Of a stretch of DNA of 64,000 bases, positions 31,791 to 41,780 are shown piece by piece. The position numbers and the translations under genes are program-made. A model generated the notes under the pieces. It was not told the origin of the DNA and did not search any database. It saw nothing but the letters and a program-made list of their open reading frames with translations. This DNA is from Parelaphostrongylus tenuis. Taxonomy: Eukaryota; Nematoda; Chromadorea; Rhabditida; Metastrongylidae. The first letter of the stretch is position 1; each line of letters starts with the position of its first letter. Location of the stretch: contig JAHQIW010003679.1 of NCBI GenBank assembly GCA_019055375.1, positions 124,001 through 188,000 of the forward strand, given 5' to 3'.

Positions 31791-33639
31791 TGAGTTTACA
31801 CCGCGGACCTTCCAAGTTATTCCCTTTAATAAGTGATTGTTGTTAGCACCGATATACTTCGAACATGGCCGATAGCAAGACAAATCAGAGGTCCCCATTG
31901 CTTAGGCGGACATCACACGAACTTTCGGGAAGGGTAATCTCAAGTTCGCAGCTCAGCTGGAATTCTCAGTTTTGCATGACTCTTAGTGCCATTGTTACTG
32001 TCCTCTGAATACTTTGCTTTCCTCGACCTTCCCGGTGCTTACACCGAAGATTATGGGATAGAGGAGACTCTGGTGATTTTCAACAATCAAGCGTCAATAG
32101 TTCTAGAGAGAATTTTTTTGAAATCCTAGATTATATTAGAAATAGCCGTCAATGTAGTGGAAAAGAATTTGACCTATTGCATATAGAAAGTGGAACAATG
32201 CATGGAAATTCGATGAATGGTTCCGTCCTCGAAAGTTGCAGTTGTTATGATGACAATTGACTTCTTCATTTTCATCTGCGTCAAATCTGCTCAGTTCAAT
32301 GGGAATCACGTTTGCCCCATTTTATCGATGATTCGGTCAAAGACCCGTCAGCGACTTTTTTTTTTGAAACTCAGAATAGGGTACTGATGTAAAGTTGTAG
32401 AACGCATTTGTAATCAGTAAAGCAAATTTATTTAGCAGTCGAATTTGATATGTAAACTAGGCTTCACTCATTTATATGCTCACGCAGTCCGTTAGAAGGA
32501 ACTGACGGAGGTGTGAAAAACATGCTTTGGTGAGTTGAAACAGCAGAAGGTATAACGGTTCAAAATGAGGATGAGATGAGCTGATAAATTACCTATTCTA
32601 GGGCTTCTACTCTCGCAGGAGTAAAAATAAGTGAAATGTGCTTTCTGTAATGAAGTATTTCCGATTTACAGCTCAACAACGAAATCTGCAATTTGTGTAA
32701 AGACATACGTATTTGCAAAAAAAAACTTTGCCTTTGCATTCTTGCTTTTACGAATACATCACAACAGCAGTAAATGCTTGTGGTTGAAAATCGTTAAAAG
32801 ACCCGTCAAATTCGCGATTGTTACAGCGTACTGTAACGGCTAAGTCAACAAAACTCACTTTACTATGTTTCCACATACGAAACTGCAGTTATTTGACCTC
32901 GAGATACATAATGAACGATGACATGCGTATCACATATGGTAACAAAACATGCGTACATATGATATCAATGAGTCGGAACAAGAATTTTGTTGAATTCATC
33001 TCAGTGGAATCTGTTGAAGTGCTCTTTCATGTAACGGCCTAAAAAGATTAGTATGAGGTAGGGATCAAATAACACTGAGCTGATACCACTATCAGAATTC
33101 AGTAAGAACTGACAGCGTATGTAAAGTGACGGTTTCATCCCAACGCTGTGTTCGCTGTGGCTTTGTCTTCGATTATTTAGTGATGGCTTAATTTGCGAAA
33201 GCATCAGCAATTCTTAAATTTGCTATTATTCACGTATAAGAATTATTCTTTGCTATAGCCAATTGAGGCATTGTTCAGAGCATTCAACTCCTTTTTGTGG
33301 CCTTGTTCAATCTGGGAACGGAAGAATGGACGACGTCCTCAAAAAAGTAGTTTGCCGCTATATAACTGATTAGTGATTACCATTACCAAAAACAAAACTG
33401 CTTGAACACGACAACCATCTACGCTATCACTGCTTGACGGTTCGAGGATTGAGTGGTGAGATCGGAACTGAGCGTTCAAAGAAAACTAGAGCGAAACGAT
33501 ATGTTATAACGACTACGAAACGCTCCATTAACATTACAAATGGCGCGATATGTGCACTTATGAAAGTTCATCGGTGGTATAATTTAACGCACGAAGGTGT
33601 GCAATTCTATTGTCGAAAGTGATTTTCGAAGGGACCTTT
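31791..33639. other. Intergenic sequence
   Basis: No gene or element recognised. Several open frames near 32630-33200 lack motifs and splice context. Confidence 0.25.
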
Positions 33640-34275
33640 TTTGCTGGACGAAGAAGTTCCGCTGGACAATTGATAATCGCTCGAAAGCCCAAATTATTGT
33701 AAATCCAAAAATGCACTGTTTTTCTAGAAAGGCTTTTTATAGCAGCGCAGCATTTAGACTAGAGTTATGTTTTACACTGGCCGCGTGCTACTTTTTTTTC
33801 ACGCTTACAATTCGCTAGATGCACAAGAGCGTATGAGCGTATAGAGGAGGTCTCGGGTATTAGAGTCATACGTTGTTTCAGGGTTCCCTCCGAAAGCGGA
33901 GAAGAATTTTGAATCTAATAACGAGAATCGTACTCCACATGTGAATCACGACAACATGGTGTATTGATCGCTCTATCGATTTACGTCCACTGCACACCTC
34001 AACCGATCGACAATGAGCGATTTGTTTGAAACTCAGTCTTATCTTTCCTGCTACAGAAAAGTAAAATGATATTTTCAAAAGGCAAGCATAGTTTTGGAAT
34101 AGCTGAATCTTATGCTATCAAATGGTTGCCGGATAAGCTCCATCGTATAAAAAAATACACTTGCGTGAAACACAATTCCATTTTCTCCTTTACAACGCTC
34201 TAAGGAAACCTTTTATGAAGACATGTAGACTTTTGCAATTGTCGCGATCTAAGCTATTCAATAGTTAATGCTTGT
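33640..34275. mobile_element. Foldback element FB-4
   Basis: Collinear with FB-3 over several hundred bases: GCAGCATTTAGACTAGAGTT, then TTCACGCTTACAATTCGCT, then GTATAGAGGAGGTCTCGGGT, then CCTCCGAAAGCGGAGAAG. The right arm ends near the stop codon of the BTB gene, on its 3' side. Confidence 0.5.
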
Positions 34276-34298
34276 TTGTCAATAGTTAATGCTTGTTC
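34258..34298. repeat. Tandem duplication at the BTB gene 3' end
   Basis: CAATAGTTAATGCTTGTT occurs twice in a row. The TAA used as the BTB stop (34286-34288) lies in the second unit, so the last residues of that protein may have been set by this duplication. Confidence 0.7.
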
Positions 34299-34500
34299 AG
34301 GAAAAAGAACTTTACCCAGATAAATGTAAATGCAATGGCGTGAGTCTCAATGAACTCAGAGTTTTCTCTAGAGAGGCCGCGTATTTTGTAACGATTACGA
34401 ACTTTTTTATATGAAGCATAAAAAAAGTGAAGGCCGTTCAAATGACAGCTTTCGGACAACATTCTTTGAAACTTCTGTAAGTCTTGTGGTAAAAGGATGA
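34286..34500 (-). CDS. BTB gene terminal exon 10
   Basis: It reads ILLPQDLQKFQRMLSESCHL and ends at the TAA 34286-34288. The acceptor TTCTGAAG is weak, and the last ~25 residues (ending FIWVKFFFLNKH) have no family similarity. Confidence 0.5.
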
Positions 34501-37500
34501 CTTCAGAACATAGAAAATGGTTTGCTTGACAAGTCTCACAGATCCAAACAAACACCAAGAGACATAAAAACTGGGAGCACTTCAGATGAGAAACCCAAGT
34601 CTTTAGACATAAAGCTAACATGAACGACAATGTTATTAACTCACACTCACGTATGAAGTCAAGGTAATCCTCAGCATACTCATCATTCCGATAGGAATCA
34701 ATCAACTCCAGACAGTAACGGAAATCTTTGGAAGAAACTCTGAAAAGCAAACTGAAGAGATAGGACAAGTGGAGAAATAGCTCTTTTTCAATATTAATTT
34801 TTGCCGATTCACTAAGTTCGAGTTTTATCCACCAAAAAACAATAAGGGAGCATCAGCACAACACAGAATCGGTCCAACATACTTCCTAATGCGCTCCCGC
34901 TCACACAGTTTTTTCAAACCACGAATGTTGTATTTATCCGCCAAGTGCATGACGTCAGTAACGTGCTAAAATTTGCGATATGAGAAGTCTCACAAAGTTG
35001 AAAAGCGGAATGTGAACAAAATTTTAAAAAATACCTCCAACTTTGAATTCAGGATAGAATATAAATCTTTGGTAGAGATATAAGTTAGCATATCTTTCAC
35101 AGCAGCTGCAGAGAAATCTTCTATCACTATCATATTTGTCTGAAAATTCACACTTCTTCTCACTCATATTGCTGGGTACGGTATGCACATATGAGAAGGC
35201 GATAAATAAATATTCGATCTCACTCGCTGGACAAAGATTTTTTATAGGTAGTGTTAGTAATCATTCAAAAGTTGAGATCTCTGGCTAGAGCAATAGTGAT
35301 CGCTTTTACAAAACACCCTATCATAACGCTGTAAAATACAACAAACACTCTTTTTCTTATCTCGCTTATATTAGTAATCATTTTTAATATTAGTATAATA
35401 TTGATATAGTAATATCGGTAATCATAGCGTAAGTTCCAATGACTCCAACGTTGCGCTTATTTTTTCATAAGACTGTTTCACTTCAATGTAGCAGAGGAAG
35501 TAAGAGCGAGTTCCACATAATCGGCGAGCTTGTTTGCGGGTCAATCCACGGGCTGGGGAAGGGTCAACCGTTCGATGTTCTGACGCTTTAGACGTGTGAG
35601 ATGCAACTTGTTCTCAATCGGATGTTTACTCCGCTTCGGAGGCAATTCTGTAAAACAACTGAATCTGACACTACGAGATTTTCTCTACACTTTTATATGC
35701 TTTTCTGCTTCTCGCGGATTACACGCGTGAGAAAATTGAATGCGCACGGGGTGGGTGTGGAACATAACTTTTTTTGAATTGTACTGCGTTAGAGAAAGGC
35801 TCTTTTGAAGAGCGGCTATGTAATGCTCTAGCCAAAGAATTTGGCCTTCTAATGATTACTAACACTTCTTTAAAACGTACTTTGGCAGCAAATGAGGTCG
35901 AATATCATTCATCACCGTCTAACCTAAAAGTACCCTGGACACGATCAACAAAAGAAAGGATGTGTGATGAGAGCCATGATACATGAGTGAGGATCATCAC
36001 TAATCAATCTCTTTGAAGCTAGAATGGGCGAACTCCGTCCATTATTGTGATTTGTTCACAAAATGCTGAAAAAGATAAAACTCTCGACGTTGATCAATCT
36101 CCAAGGGATGCGTCATGCATTACTATAACTATCAGCCTCAATACAAGGTATTTAAATGCATATCTATGCTTCACAATAACTCGAGATGGCCTGTCGATGT
36201 GTGAAATCAATTCTGTTATTCTCCCAGACAGGTCTGGTTCCAAGTCACCGACCCCGAATGGACGAAATGCTTGGTAGGACCTGAGCGCGGAATCAGATTA
36301 TCAACCGTCGATTGATCGATCATGTGTCTCGCAGAGCATCTTAAACTACTTCATCACATGCCTTCTTTTGTTCCAGACACACAACTATGAAATATCTGTA
36401 ATAATGTTGTTAATCACCTCTCCACATGGCATAAGCTAGTCAGAACTTCGAAAAGCACATTTAGAGTCATTGATACAAATGCCCATCTAAATTGAACTCC
36501 AACATACAGACTAACCCTGCTCTCTCGCATATCGTGTGTTAGCATAGCTCGAAAAACGTCCGAATGGCTAGTGAGCATCTCTTTGTTAACTGTGAACACC
36601 ACTCGCTTCTGACCGGATCCGGCAGCAATATTCACATAGGAGTGGCTCAAAGATCCATCACCCGTCAACATCGCTAGCCCTGCAACAGCCAAATACTAGA
36701 ACCTTGAACAAAAAAGTAGTTATCTATGCACTCAAGTTTCTATTTCAAACTATTTTTTCTTTACTTCAGTAGCGCTCATAAGGCACCGGATGGAACAAAT
36801 CTTGGACAACTGTAACATGCAAAGAAAAGCAAGTGGTGTCATTTTTAAGCATTTCCTCTTAAATACATAACTAACCACTGCTTTTAAGACGGAAACTTCT
36901 TTTCAAATAGCCTATTACGTGATATAAACGATTTGCGCAATGCTTACCATTGTCTATGTGAGCCCGCGATACCTCTGTCATTTCCGTTGTAGCTACTGCA
37001 TTTGGTACCACTCGCCTACATAGTATGCCATTATCTGGCAGATATTTGATCGAGCATGTTATGACCAACGAACGATCAGCTCGGATGCAATCTTGGAGCT
37101 GAAAAAATCAAAGATAGCTGGAAGATGTCGAGTATGTTACAAGAAGATTTGCAACCAATTCCCACAACCAAATACACTACATTGAAGAAAACAATAATAT
37201 TATACCAAAAACTCGAGTGATAGTAAAAGCTCGCAAACCAGTCCTCTGGGGATATCTTGAACAGGTTCCATATGTGCGCCTCGGCGTGGTTTCGCTTGGA
37301 AAAAAACCGACACCAACAAAACCAAATCTAATTTCATCGTCATCGTCCAGGAAAGAGACACGGCACTCAGCCTTGAGAGAAACCTGAAAACTCCAGATTT
37401 ATGCATCTAAGTTAGATGTTGTACTAATGTACACAACAATACCTCTTTCACAGGAGATGTCGGGGAGAAATGCAAAAGCAATGATACGCCACCATCACCT

Positions 37501-37949
37501 TTGCAGCACTTTTCTTCAGGACAAAGGCGCAGTTGCCAACACGCGTCAGGCAATGCTGGGTGCCTGATAGCAAAAAATCATGTAAAGAGATCATATGCAT
37601 ATACATCTTAGAGAAAGTCAACAAATTTGGTAAACCAACTTAAAAGCTCTGCTTCGAAGACAGAACTCAGACCTTGACAAATCTAACAAAGGCAATAAGT
37701 TAGTGACCTGAAAAAAAGATATAACAAAGGTGAAAAATTAGCACATATTCAAACAGAAAGTACCTTCCAGTGCTCAGTGAATTGGGGCTCCTCGTTTGTA
37801 ACACAGCAGTTGGTTAGTGACGATGCCGATTTTCGTAGAAAACGACTCACTTTATGTGGGAAGTGATAGCATCCTGATGTTGAACAGCTTTCGTCCCGAT
37901 CACGAGGACGTTTTCTGAGTATTTTACTTGACTTGTCTAGCATGGACAT
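34286..37949 (-). CDS. SPOP-like MATH-BTB-BACK protein, ten exons, one frame break
   Basis: Exons in transcript order are 37949-37764, 37707-37673, 37563-37443, 37383-37206, 37098-36948, 36679-36516, 35139-35035, 34965 to about 34833, 34739-34651 and 34500-34286. MATH-BTB proteins are substrate adaptors for CUL3 ubiquitin ligases; the MATH domain binds substrate and BTB binds cullin. The MATH domain spans about residues 55-200 (EHWK, then DACWQLRLCPEE, then VSLKAECRVSFLD, then RSLVITCSIKYL). BTB follows (VNKEMLTSHSDVFRAMLTHD, then IEDFSAAAVKDML, then LADKYNIRGLKKLC), then BACK (EYAEDYLDFI). Phases agree at all junctions except inside exon 4, which has one base too many, and near exon 8, where the donor is uncertain. 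A TATTTTAG acceptor one base before the ATG suggests trans-splicing. The long sixth intron holds a foldback element and a SINE. Confidence 0.8.
34651..34739 (-). CDS. BTB gene exon 9 (BACK)
   Basis: TTTTCAG acceptor and ATAC|GTGAGT donor. It reads SSKDFRYCLELIDSYRNDEY, then AEDYLDFI, which fits the BACK-like helices (A..IL..A, then L...A..FI) that follow BTB in SPOP-like proteins. Confidence 0.7.
34833..34965 (-). CDS. BTB gene exon 8 (BTB end; donor uncertain)
   Basis: ATTTTAG acceptor. The frame HVTDVMHLADKYNIRGLKKL, then CERE, is the end of the BTB domain. Possible donors are GTGTGAG after 34907, GTTGGA after 34878 and GTGGAT after 34832. Only the first and last give a phase that fits exon 9, and the first removes the conserved Cys. 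The interval shown is the maximum. Confidence 0.65.
35035..35139 (-). CDS. BTB gene exon 7 (BTB)
   Basis: TTTTCAG acceptor and TTGGAG|GTATTT donor. 35 codons read TNMIVIEDFSAAAVKDMLTY, then ISTKDL, the usual continuation of a BTB domain (I.I.D.....F..ML.YIYT). Confidence 0.85.
35205..35945. mobile_element. Foldback element FB-5 in a BTB-gene intron
   Basis: The left arm reads GATCTCACTCGCTGGACAAA, then GTGTTAGTAATCATTCAAAAG. The right arm carries the inverted counterpart GGCCTTCTAATGATTACTAA, then ACACTTC, ending near CTAAAAGTACCCTGG, the inverted match to the FB-1 arm start. The centre at 35520-35620 includes GCGGGTCAATCCACGGGCTG. It lies wholly inside intron 6. Confidence 0.6.
36069..36365 (-). 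repeat. SINE-A copy 9 in a BTB-gene intron
   Basis: Same strand as the host gene. The tail complement ATAAAACTCTCGACGTTGATC and head complement (CATGTGTCTCGCAGAGCATC, then CATCACATGCC) are recognisable but diverged. Confidence 0.7.
36516..36679 (-). CDS. BTB gene exon 6 (BTB)
   Basis: GTTGCAG acceptor and AGCAGG|GTTAGT donor. 54 codons include SHSYVNIAAGSGQKRVVFTV and NKEMLTSHSDVFRAMLTHDM, the core of a BTB domain where residues for CUL3 and dimer contact lie. Confidence 0.85.
36948..37098 (-). CDS. BTB gene exon 5 (end of MATH, linker)
   Basis: TTTTTTCAG acceptor and ACAATG|GTAAGC donor. It reads LQDCIRADRSLVITCSIKYL, which matches the last MATH strand (D.LT..CE.), followed by a linker. 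It ends in phase 1 and joins exon 6 in frame. Confidence 0.75.
37206..37383 (-). CDS. BTB gene exon 4 (MATH) with apparent +1 frameshift
   Basis: TTTTCAG acceptor and TTTTTG|GTATAA donor. The exon starts in phase 0 with VSLKAECRVSFLDDDDE. It must end in a different frame (MEPVQDIPRGL, then LLSLEFL) to join exon 5. The length of 178 nt is one more than a multiple of three. A run of seven A on the + strand at 37300-37306 is the obvious place for the extra base. Either the gene is damaged or the assembly has a homopolymer error. A 23-29-nt intron in that spot seems too short. Confidence 0.7.
37443..37563 (-). CDS. BTB gene exon 3 (MATH)
   Basis: CTATCAG acceptor and AAAGAG|GTATTG donor. The frame HPALPDACWQLRLCPEEKCC then GGVSLLLHFSP matches the central MATH strands (W.LR..P then LSLYL). 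Confidence 0.75.
37673..37707 (-). CDS. BTB gene exon 2
   Basis: A 35-nt exon between TTTTTTTCAG and AAG|GTCTGAG reading VTNLLPLLDLS. This fits the first MATH strand after the conserved Trp. The phase (two bases left over) is completed by exon 3. Its small size lowers confidence. Confidence 0.55.
37764..37949 (-). CDS. BTB gene exon 1
   Basis: The ATG at 37949 follows TGTATTTTAG and one A. This is the layout of a nematode spliced-leader acceptor, and it is the main reason for choosing this start. 62 codons end in FTEHWK at donor G|GTACTT. The basic N-terminus (KILRKRPRDRDE) precedes the MATH domain. Confidence 0.75.
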
Positions 37950-39825
37950 TCTAAAATACAGATGAATCAAAATGAAAAAACGTAAAATATAGTTGCTTCA
38001 CTACTTGACGAGTTGTGTGAAATGAAATAGAATAAATAGATAAAATAAACAGGTAAAATGATATAGAAAAGATGCTAAGGAGAAATGGTAAAACGTAGAT
38101 CGCTTGAGATGGATTGACGACGTTGTGTTGATGGGTAACCATATGCCTTACAGACCATAAGTTCTGACTCCTTCGCTAAAGGACGTAACGTGATTGTTCA
38201 CATGTCAAAGATATATATAATCGAAATTTCGAAACTTTTTTCTTGAAGCGTTCGTTGAGTGATTGCCAAAGGTTGTATGAAAGGGAGGAAAGAGTACTCT
38301 CCTTTCATACTGGGATTTGAGACATGTTATGAACTCGTGAGACTCTTAATCGGTGCCCGTCTACGGCAACACGATGAACATGTTAGTTTTGCAGATCTTT
38401 TGGACACTTTCTTTACTACTTTATAAGGAGATCTTTTTTCTATATCTATAAAATATCAAGGTATTAAACAGCAGACCATATTCATAGGGAAAACGGCTTG
38501 GGACGACTTGCAACAATAAGAATCCTTATTCATATATCCAATAAAGCTAGCAAAGCAGGAGTGCCGGTAGATGTTATTGTGTGATTGTTGATTAAAGAAT
38601 ATTGATGTTACACGAGCATCATTTGTTTCAAGTGCCGCTTTGGCACGCAGCGATTCCCGTGTGGCATCAACGATCGTTTTTTGCTCTCCAGACAGTTCTA
38701 TTTTGGAACAAATGTACAAATGTAATTTACCGAAATAACCGCAAGAAGCTGCTTTAAACGGTAGGTGAAACAAGAACTTAAATACATGGAAAATTATCAA
38801 GAATGAAAAGTGCGGAAAAAGCGTTGCCATTTGAATGAACTTAGATTAAAATCTTCACAGCCGAATTTGGCTGTCCATTTCGACGTTCAACGTAACTTGA
38901 ATAGCACTGAAAAAAGAATATGAACTAATGGTCAGATATCGCGGATGACAAAAACCTCAGAAATTATTTTACAAAACAACCATTTTCCTATTTATTCCTA
39001 TTCAAATTCACGTTTTTCTTTAAATAAATGAGCAGTCATATAAACATCTACAATAACATATTTCATACAAATCACTGACTTATAAGAACATTATAAAAAA
39101 TATAAGAAGATTGCTCAGTACCTACAAAGGAGAGTAAATCTAACAAAAATTCTCTGTATTTCATTTCCATGAAGTTTCATAAAACGGAGATAAAAATAAA
39201 AATGGATACAAAAAAAAGAGAACAAAGAAGACTGTGCCATTAAACGACTTTGAGACCTCAGTGGATAACAGGTTCCCAGCTAAAATTACACGGTACTCAT
39301 TAATTCGGAAAACGCTGTTTTAACAATCAGATAATGAGCTTTACAATTGAATACAAACTTAGAAAAGACATTAAAGAGCGGAGCGAATGATTTTATGGCT
39401 ACACTACTACTTTCACAGGAGGATTTTCGGTTGAAGAAAAAAGTTTTCATTTTCAGCTTCAAAGGAGCATCGGTCACTCGTGATTTCTGACGATCACTGC
39501 TCAAATTATGTCCATTTTTACACAACTCGCTTCCCACTTGTCCTCAGTTCATCGACTCGGCAACCAGTAGAGGAAACTATAAGAGATTATTGACTTAATT
39601 TACCAAACAGTGACAGTTTCCTTTGTATGTAGTTTTACAGTTCCCCCAAAGAAGTGCTAGAGAAAAAGCACTTACATGGCTCAATAAGGAATGCGCATAT
39701 AACAAAGGTTATCTTCAGTCGTGAAATGAAAATTAAACTTTTGTCCACGCTTGTTATTCAGCCAAAAGTGCAAGCATCTCATTACCAAGAGCTGCAGTTT
39801 TACATATTCCGACGACCAATATAAT
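37950..39825. other. Upstream of the BTB gene; one possible orphan exon
   Basis: A minus-strand candidate terminal exon at 38906-38841 follows TTTTTTCAG and reads CYSSYVERRNGQPNSAVKIL, then I and TAA. It may end an upstream gene whose other exons are not seen. The open frame at 38830-38456 is more likely 3' UTR or chance. No repeat family was recognised. Confidence 0.3.
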
Positions 39826-39976
39826 GACTGATCCATCAGTGCAGGAAAGTTGAAGAGACTTTCCGTCTTATACCTTTATTTCGAGTGCTTCGCTTAGACC
39901 ACACTCAAATTTCAATAGATCCTCTCATTATTATTTGAGCCAACTTGTCATGTGGTCTGGTAAGGGCCCTTGTACA

Positions 39977-40003
39977 GCCCGATACACGTGCTTCGTCCTT
40001 ACC
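39977..40003 (-). ncRNA. Hammerhead-like motif, copy 2 (incomplete)
   Basis: The minus strand keeps the 3' half: AAGGAC (stem II 3' side), GAA, GC-ACGT-GT (stem III), A and TCGGGC. The CTGANGA half is lost. Confidence 0.4.
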
Positions 40004-40180
40004 TAGGTATAATTATGATAAAAGTACCAGCCAAAGAGCAATCGAGTGCGCAACACCCTGTGTGGGGCAAAGGTTTCACTTGATATGGAGCGTAAAGTGT
40101 TCGTCTTCGATGACTCTCTATAAGGAGTGTGAGGCTTCCAAGAGAATTGACTGGGAAAGGATCGAAAGACGACGGATTCT

Positions 40181-40222
40181 GCCCAGCTGACGAGTCTGTA
40201 AGGACGAAACACGTGTATCGGG
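40181..40222 (+). ncRNA. Hammerhead-ribozyme-like motif, copy 3
   Basis: In order: GCCCAG (stem I 5'), CTGACGA, stem II GTCT-GTAA-GGAC with a GNRA loop, GAA, stem III AC-ACGT-GT, A (cleavage position), TCGGGC (stem I 3'). Stem I pairs GCCC with GGGC plus a G-U at the junction. All conserved core bases of the hammerhead (C3 to A9, G12 to A14, A15.1-U16.1) are present. This is the best-preserved copy. Confidence 0.65.
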
Positions 40223-40600
40223 CCGTACAAGAGCCTTACCAGACCACATAACAAGTTGGCTGAAATAATAACGAAAGAAACTTCTCGTTTTAATAGGTAC
40301 AAGTTTTTTAAAAAACAAAAACAACCCAAAAATTATTTGCATTACGAGCTGCTCTTATGTCTAGAGCTTTTGCAAAGTTCGTAAATCTTTGCCAAAATCG
40401 GTCATTGACCTTTTGGCGATTTCGCCTTCCGTAGAGCTCGAACGTTATACGAAAATTCGTCGGCCATTGACCCTGAAGAAGAGATACCTCCCACAAACAT
40501 GCAAAGAGCCAAAAAAAGGGCGCAACCTATGAGAAATTCTTCAATTTTCCAGTCTTGACGTTATAATCTTAGTGAACGAACTGTCTGCACTGATGGATCC

Positions 40601-41769
40601 ATATCGAAGGTGTATATAGGTGAACGTACTTCTTAACTGATGATGAGCTCGCGAAATTTCTCATCGTCACACCCACTGTGATTCATAGCAACCTATTTTG
40701 CATCGCTTATGTGTGGCGAACCATGCATGGCTCGATGGCTTGGTTCCTCAGTTATCGCTTTCAGTAAGAATAATGGTGTGAGATAAGTGGAGGTGAAAAC
40801 AAACGAATCTCGGTTGGGGAAAAATGCAAGAGAAGACCTGCTCACATCACAAAATCCATCAAATTCGTACGATACTCAAGAAACTGGTGCGATCTAGAAA
40901 ATAGGTGAAAGAAAATGTCAAACCGTTCTTTTTCAACGCTTTCAACAATACACTACGTCTGCGAAAATAGGCATACATACAGTAGGACAACACCACTATA
41001 GCTAGAAATATTGCGCACTTCTGTAATAGATAGAAAATGAAAAAGTCAATATGAATGAATTTCATACGCAAAATCGGAAGGTCCCCATTTTATCTGCTCT
41101 TCACATAGTCTTGAAACGTTTTGATTATCATTATCGGCTACCTAATTGGATTAACTTTGGCATAGAGAGATTAGTTTAGCATTTTCCTTAAGCAAGCGGA
41201 TACGAAGTTGTTGTTAGTGGATTCACTTAGTACTGTTTAGTACAATAAAACAATGGTGGACGCTTAGACGCAATAACACTTGGTAACCCAAGATCCTTGA
41301 ACCTTGATACTACAATTCAATAATAATTTTCTCCATATTATTGTACATACTATGAGTTTGACGGCTAAAATTACCCGGCCACAGTTTTAACGTCATCGTC
41401 TTTTTAAGTGCCAAGGATTCGAGTCAAGTGCCCACTAAAAAAGACGAAGTAGTCGAATTGTCACTTGAATTTCATTTGTCTACCTCAAGGCATGTGCTAA
41501 ATCACTGAAGAAATAAATAGTTGGCCTTCCAAAGCGACTTCGCCTTTTAGAGTTTACAAAAGTCAAACAGACTTGCAATCTTCTCAATCAGTTCTCTCGT
41601 AACCTTAGCAACGGATATAACGTGACAAGCAAATTTCACTTCATCAGCAAGCATCTCTTTTTTTGAGAGCACTCACCGTTCTGACTTTTTCCAAGACTTC
41701 CATTCATTCTTTGAATTGTATTCAGTGAAATCTGCTAGTAACTTGACACTAACTGATATTAGCGCTTAT
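40601..41769. other. Intergenic sequence
   Basis: A minus-strand frame after TCTATTACAG at 41020-40859 encodes a hydrophobic stretch (CAIFLAIVVLSYCMYAYF) followed by Arg residues, which could be a membrane-anchor exon. No neighbour exon supports it. Nothing else was recognised. Confidence 0.25.
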
Positions 41770-41780
41770 ATCGCAAAGAT
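41770..41780. repeat. Target-site duplication of RTE copy E, left
   Basis: ATCGCAAAGAT, identical to 44977-44987. Confidence 0.85.

Larger units (their letters stand above)
39829..40600. mobile_element. Inverted-repeat element with two opposed hammerhead-like ends
   Basis: GATCCATCAGTGCAG at 39829-39843 recurs inverted at 40585-40599. Inside, the ~70-bp segment at 39935-40005 (TTTGAGCCAACTTGTCATGT, then GGTCTGGTAAGG) is inverted at 40193-40265. These inner arms each contain the hammerhead-like module. No transposase is seen. A minus-strand frame at 40496-40400 after a CTTCTTCAG is open but unrecognised. Confidence 0.5.

Noticed and set aside
38456..38830. 124-codon minus-strand ORF as a gene
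   Set aside because: It has no start or splice context, Cys/Phe-rich low-quality composition, and no motif; it may be 3' UTR of an upstream gene.
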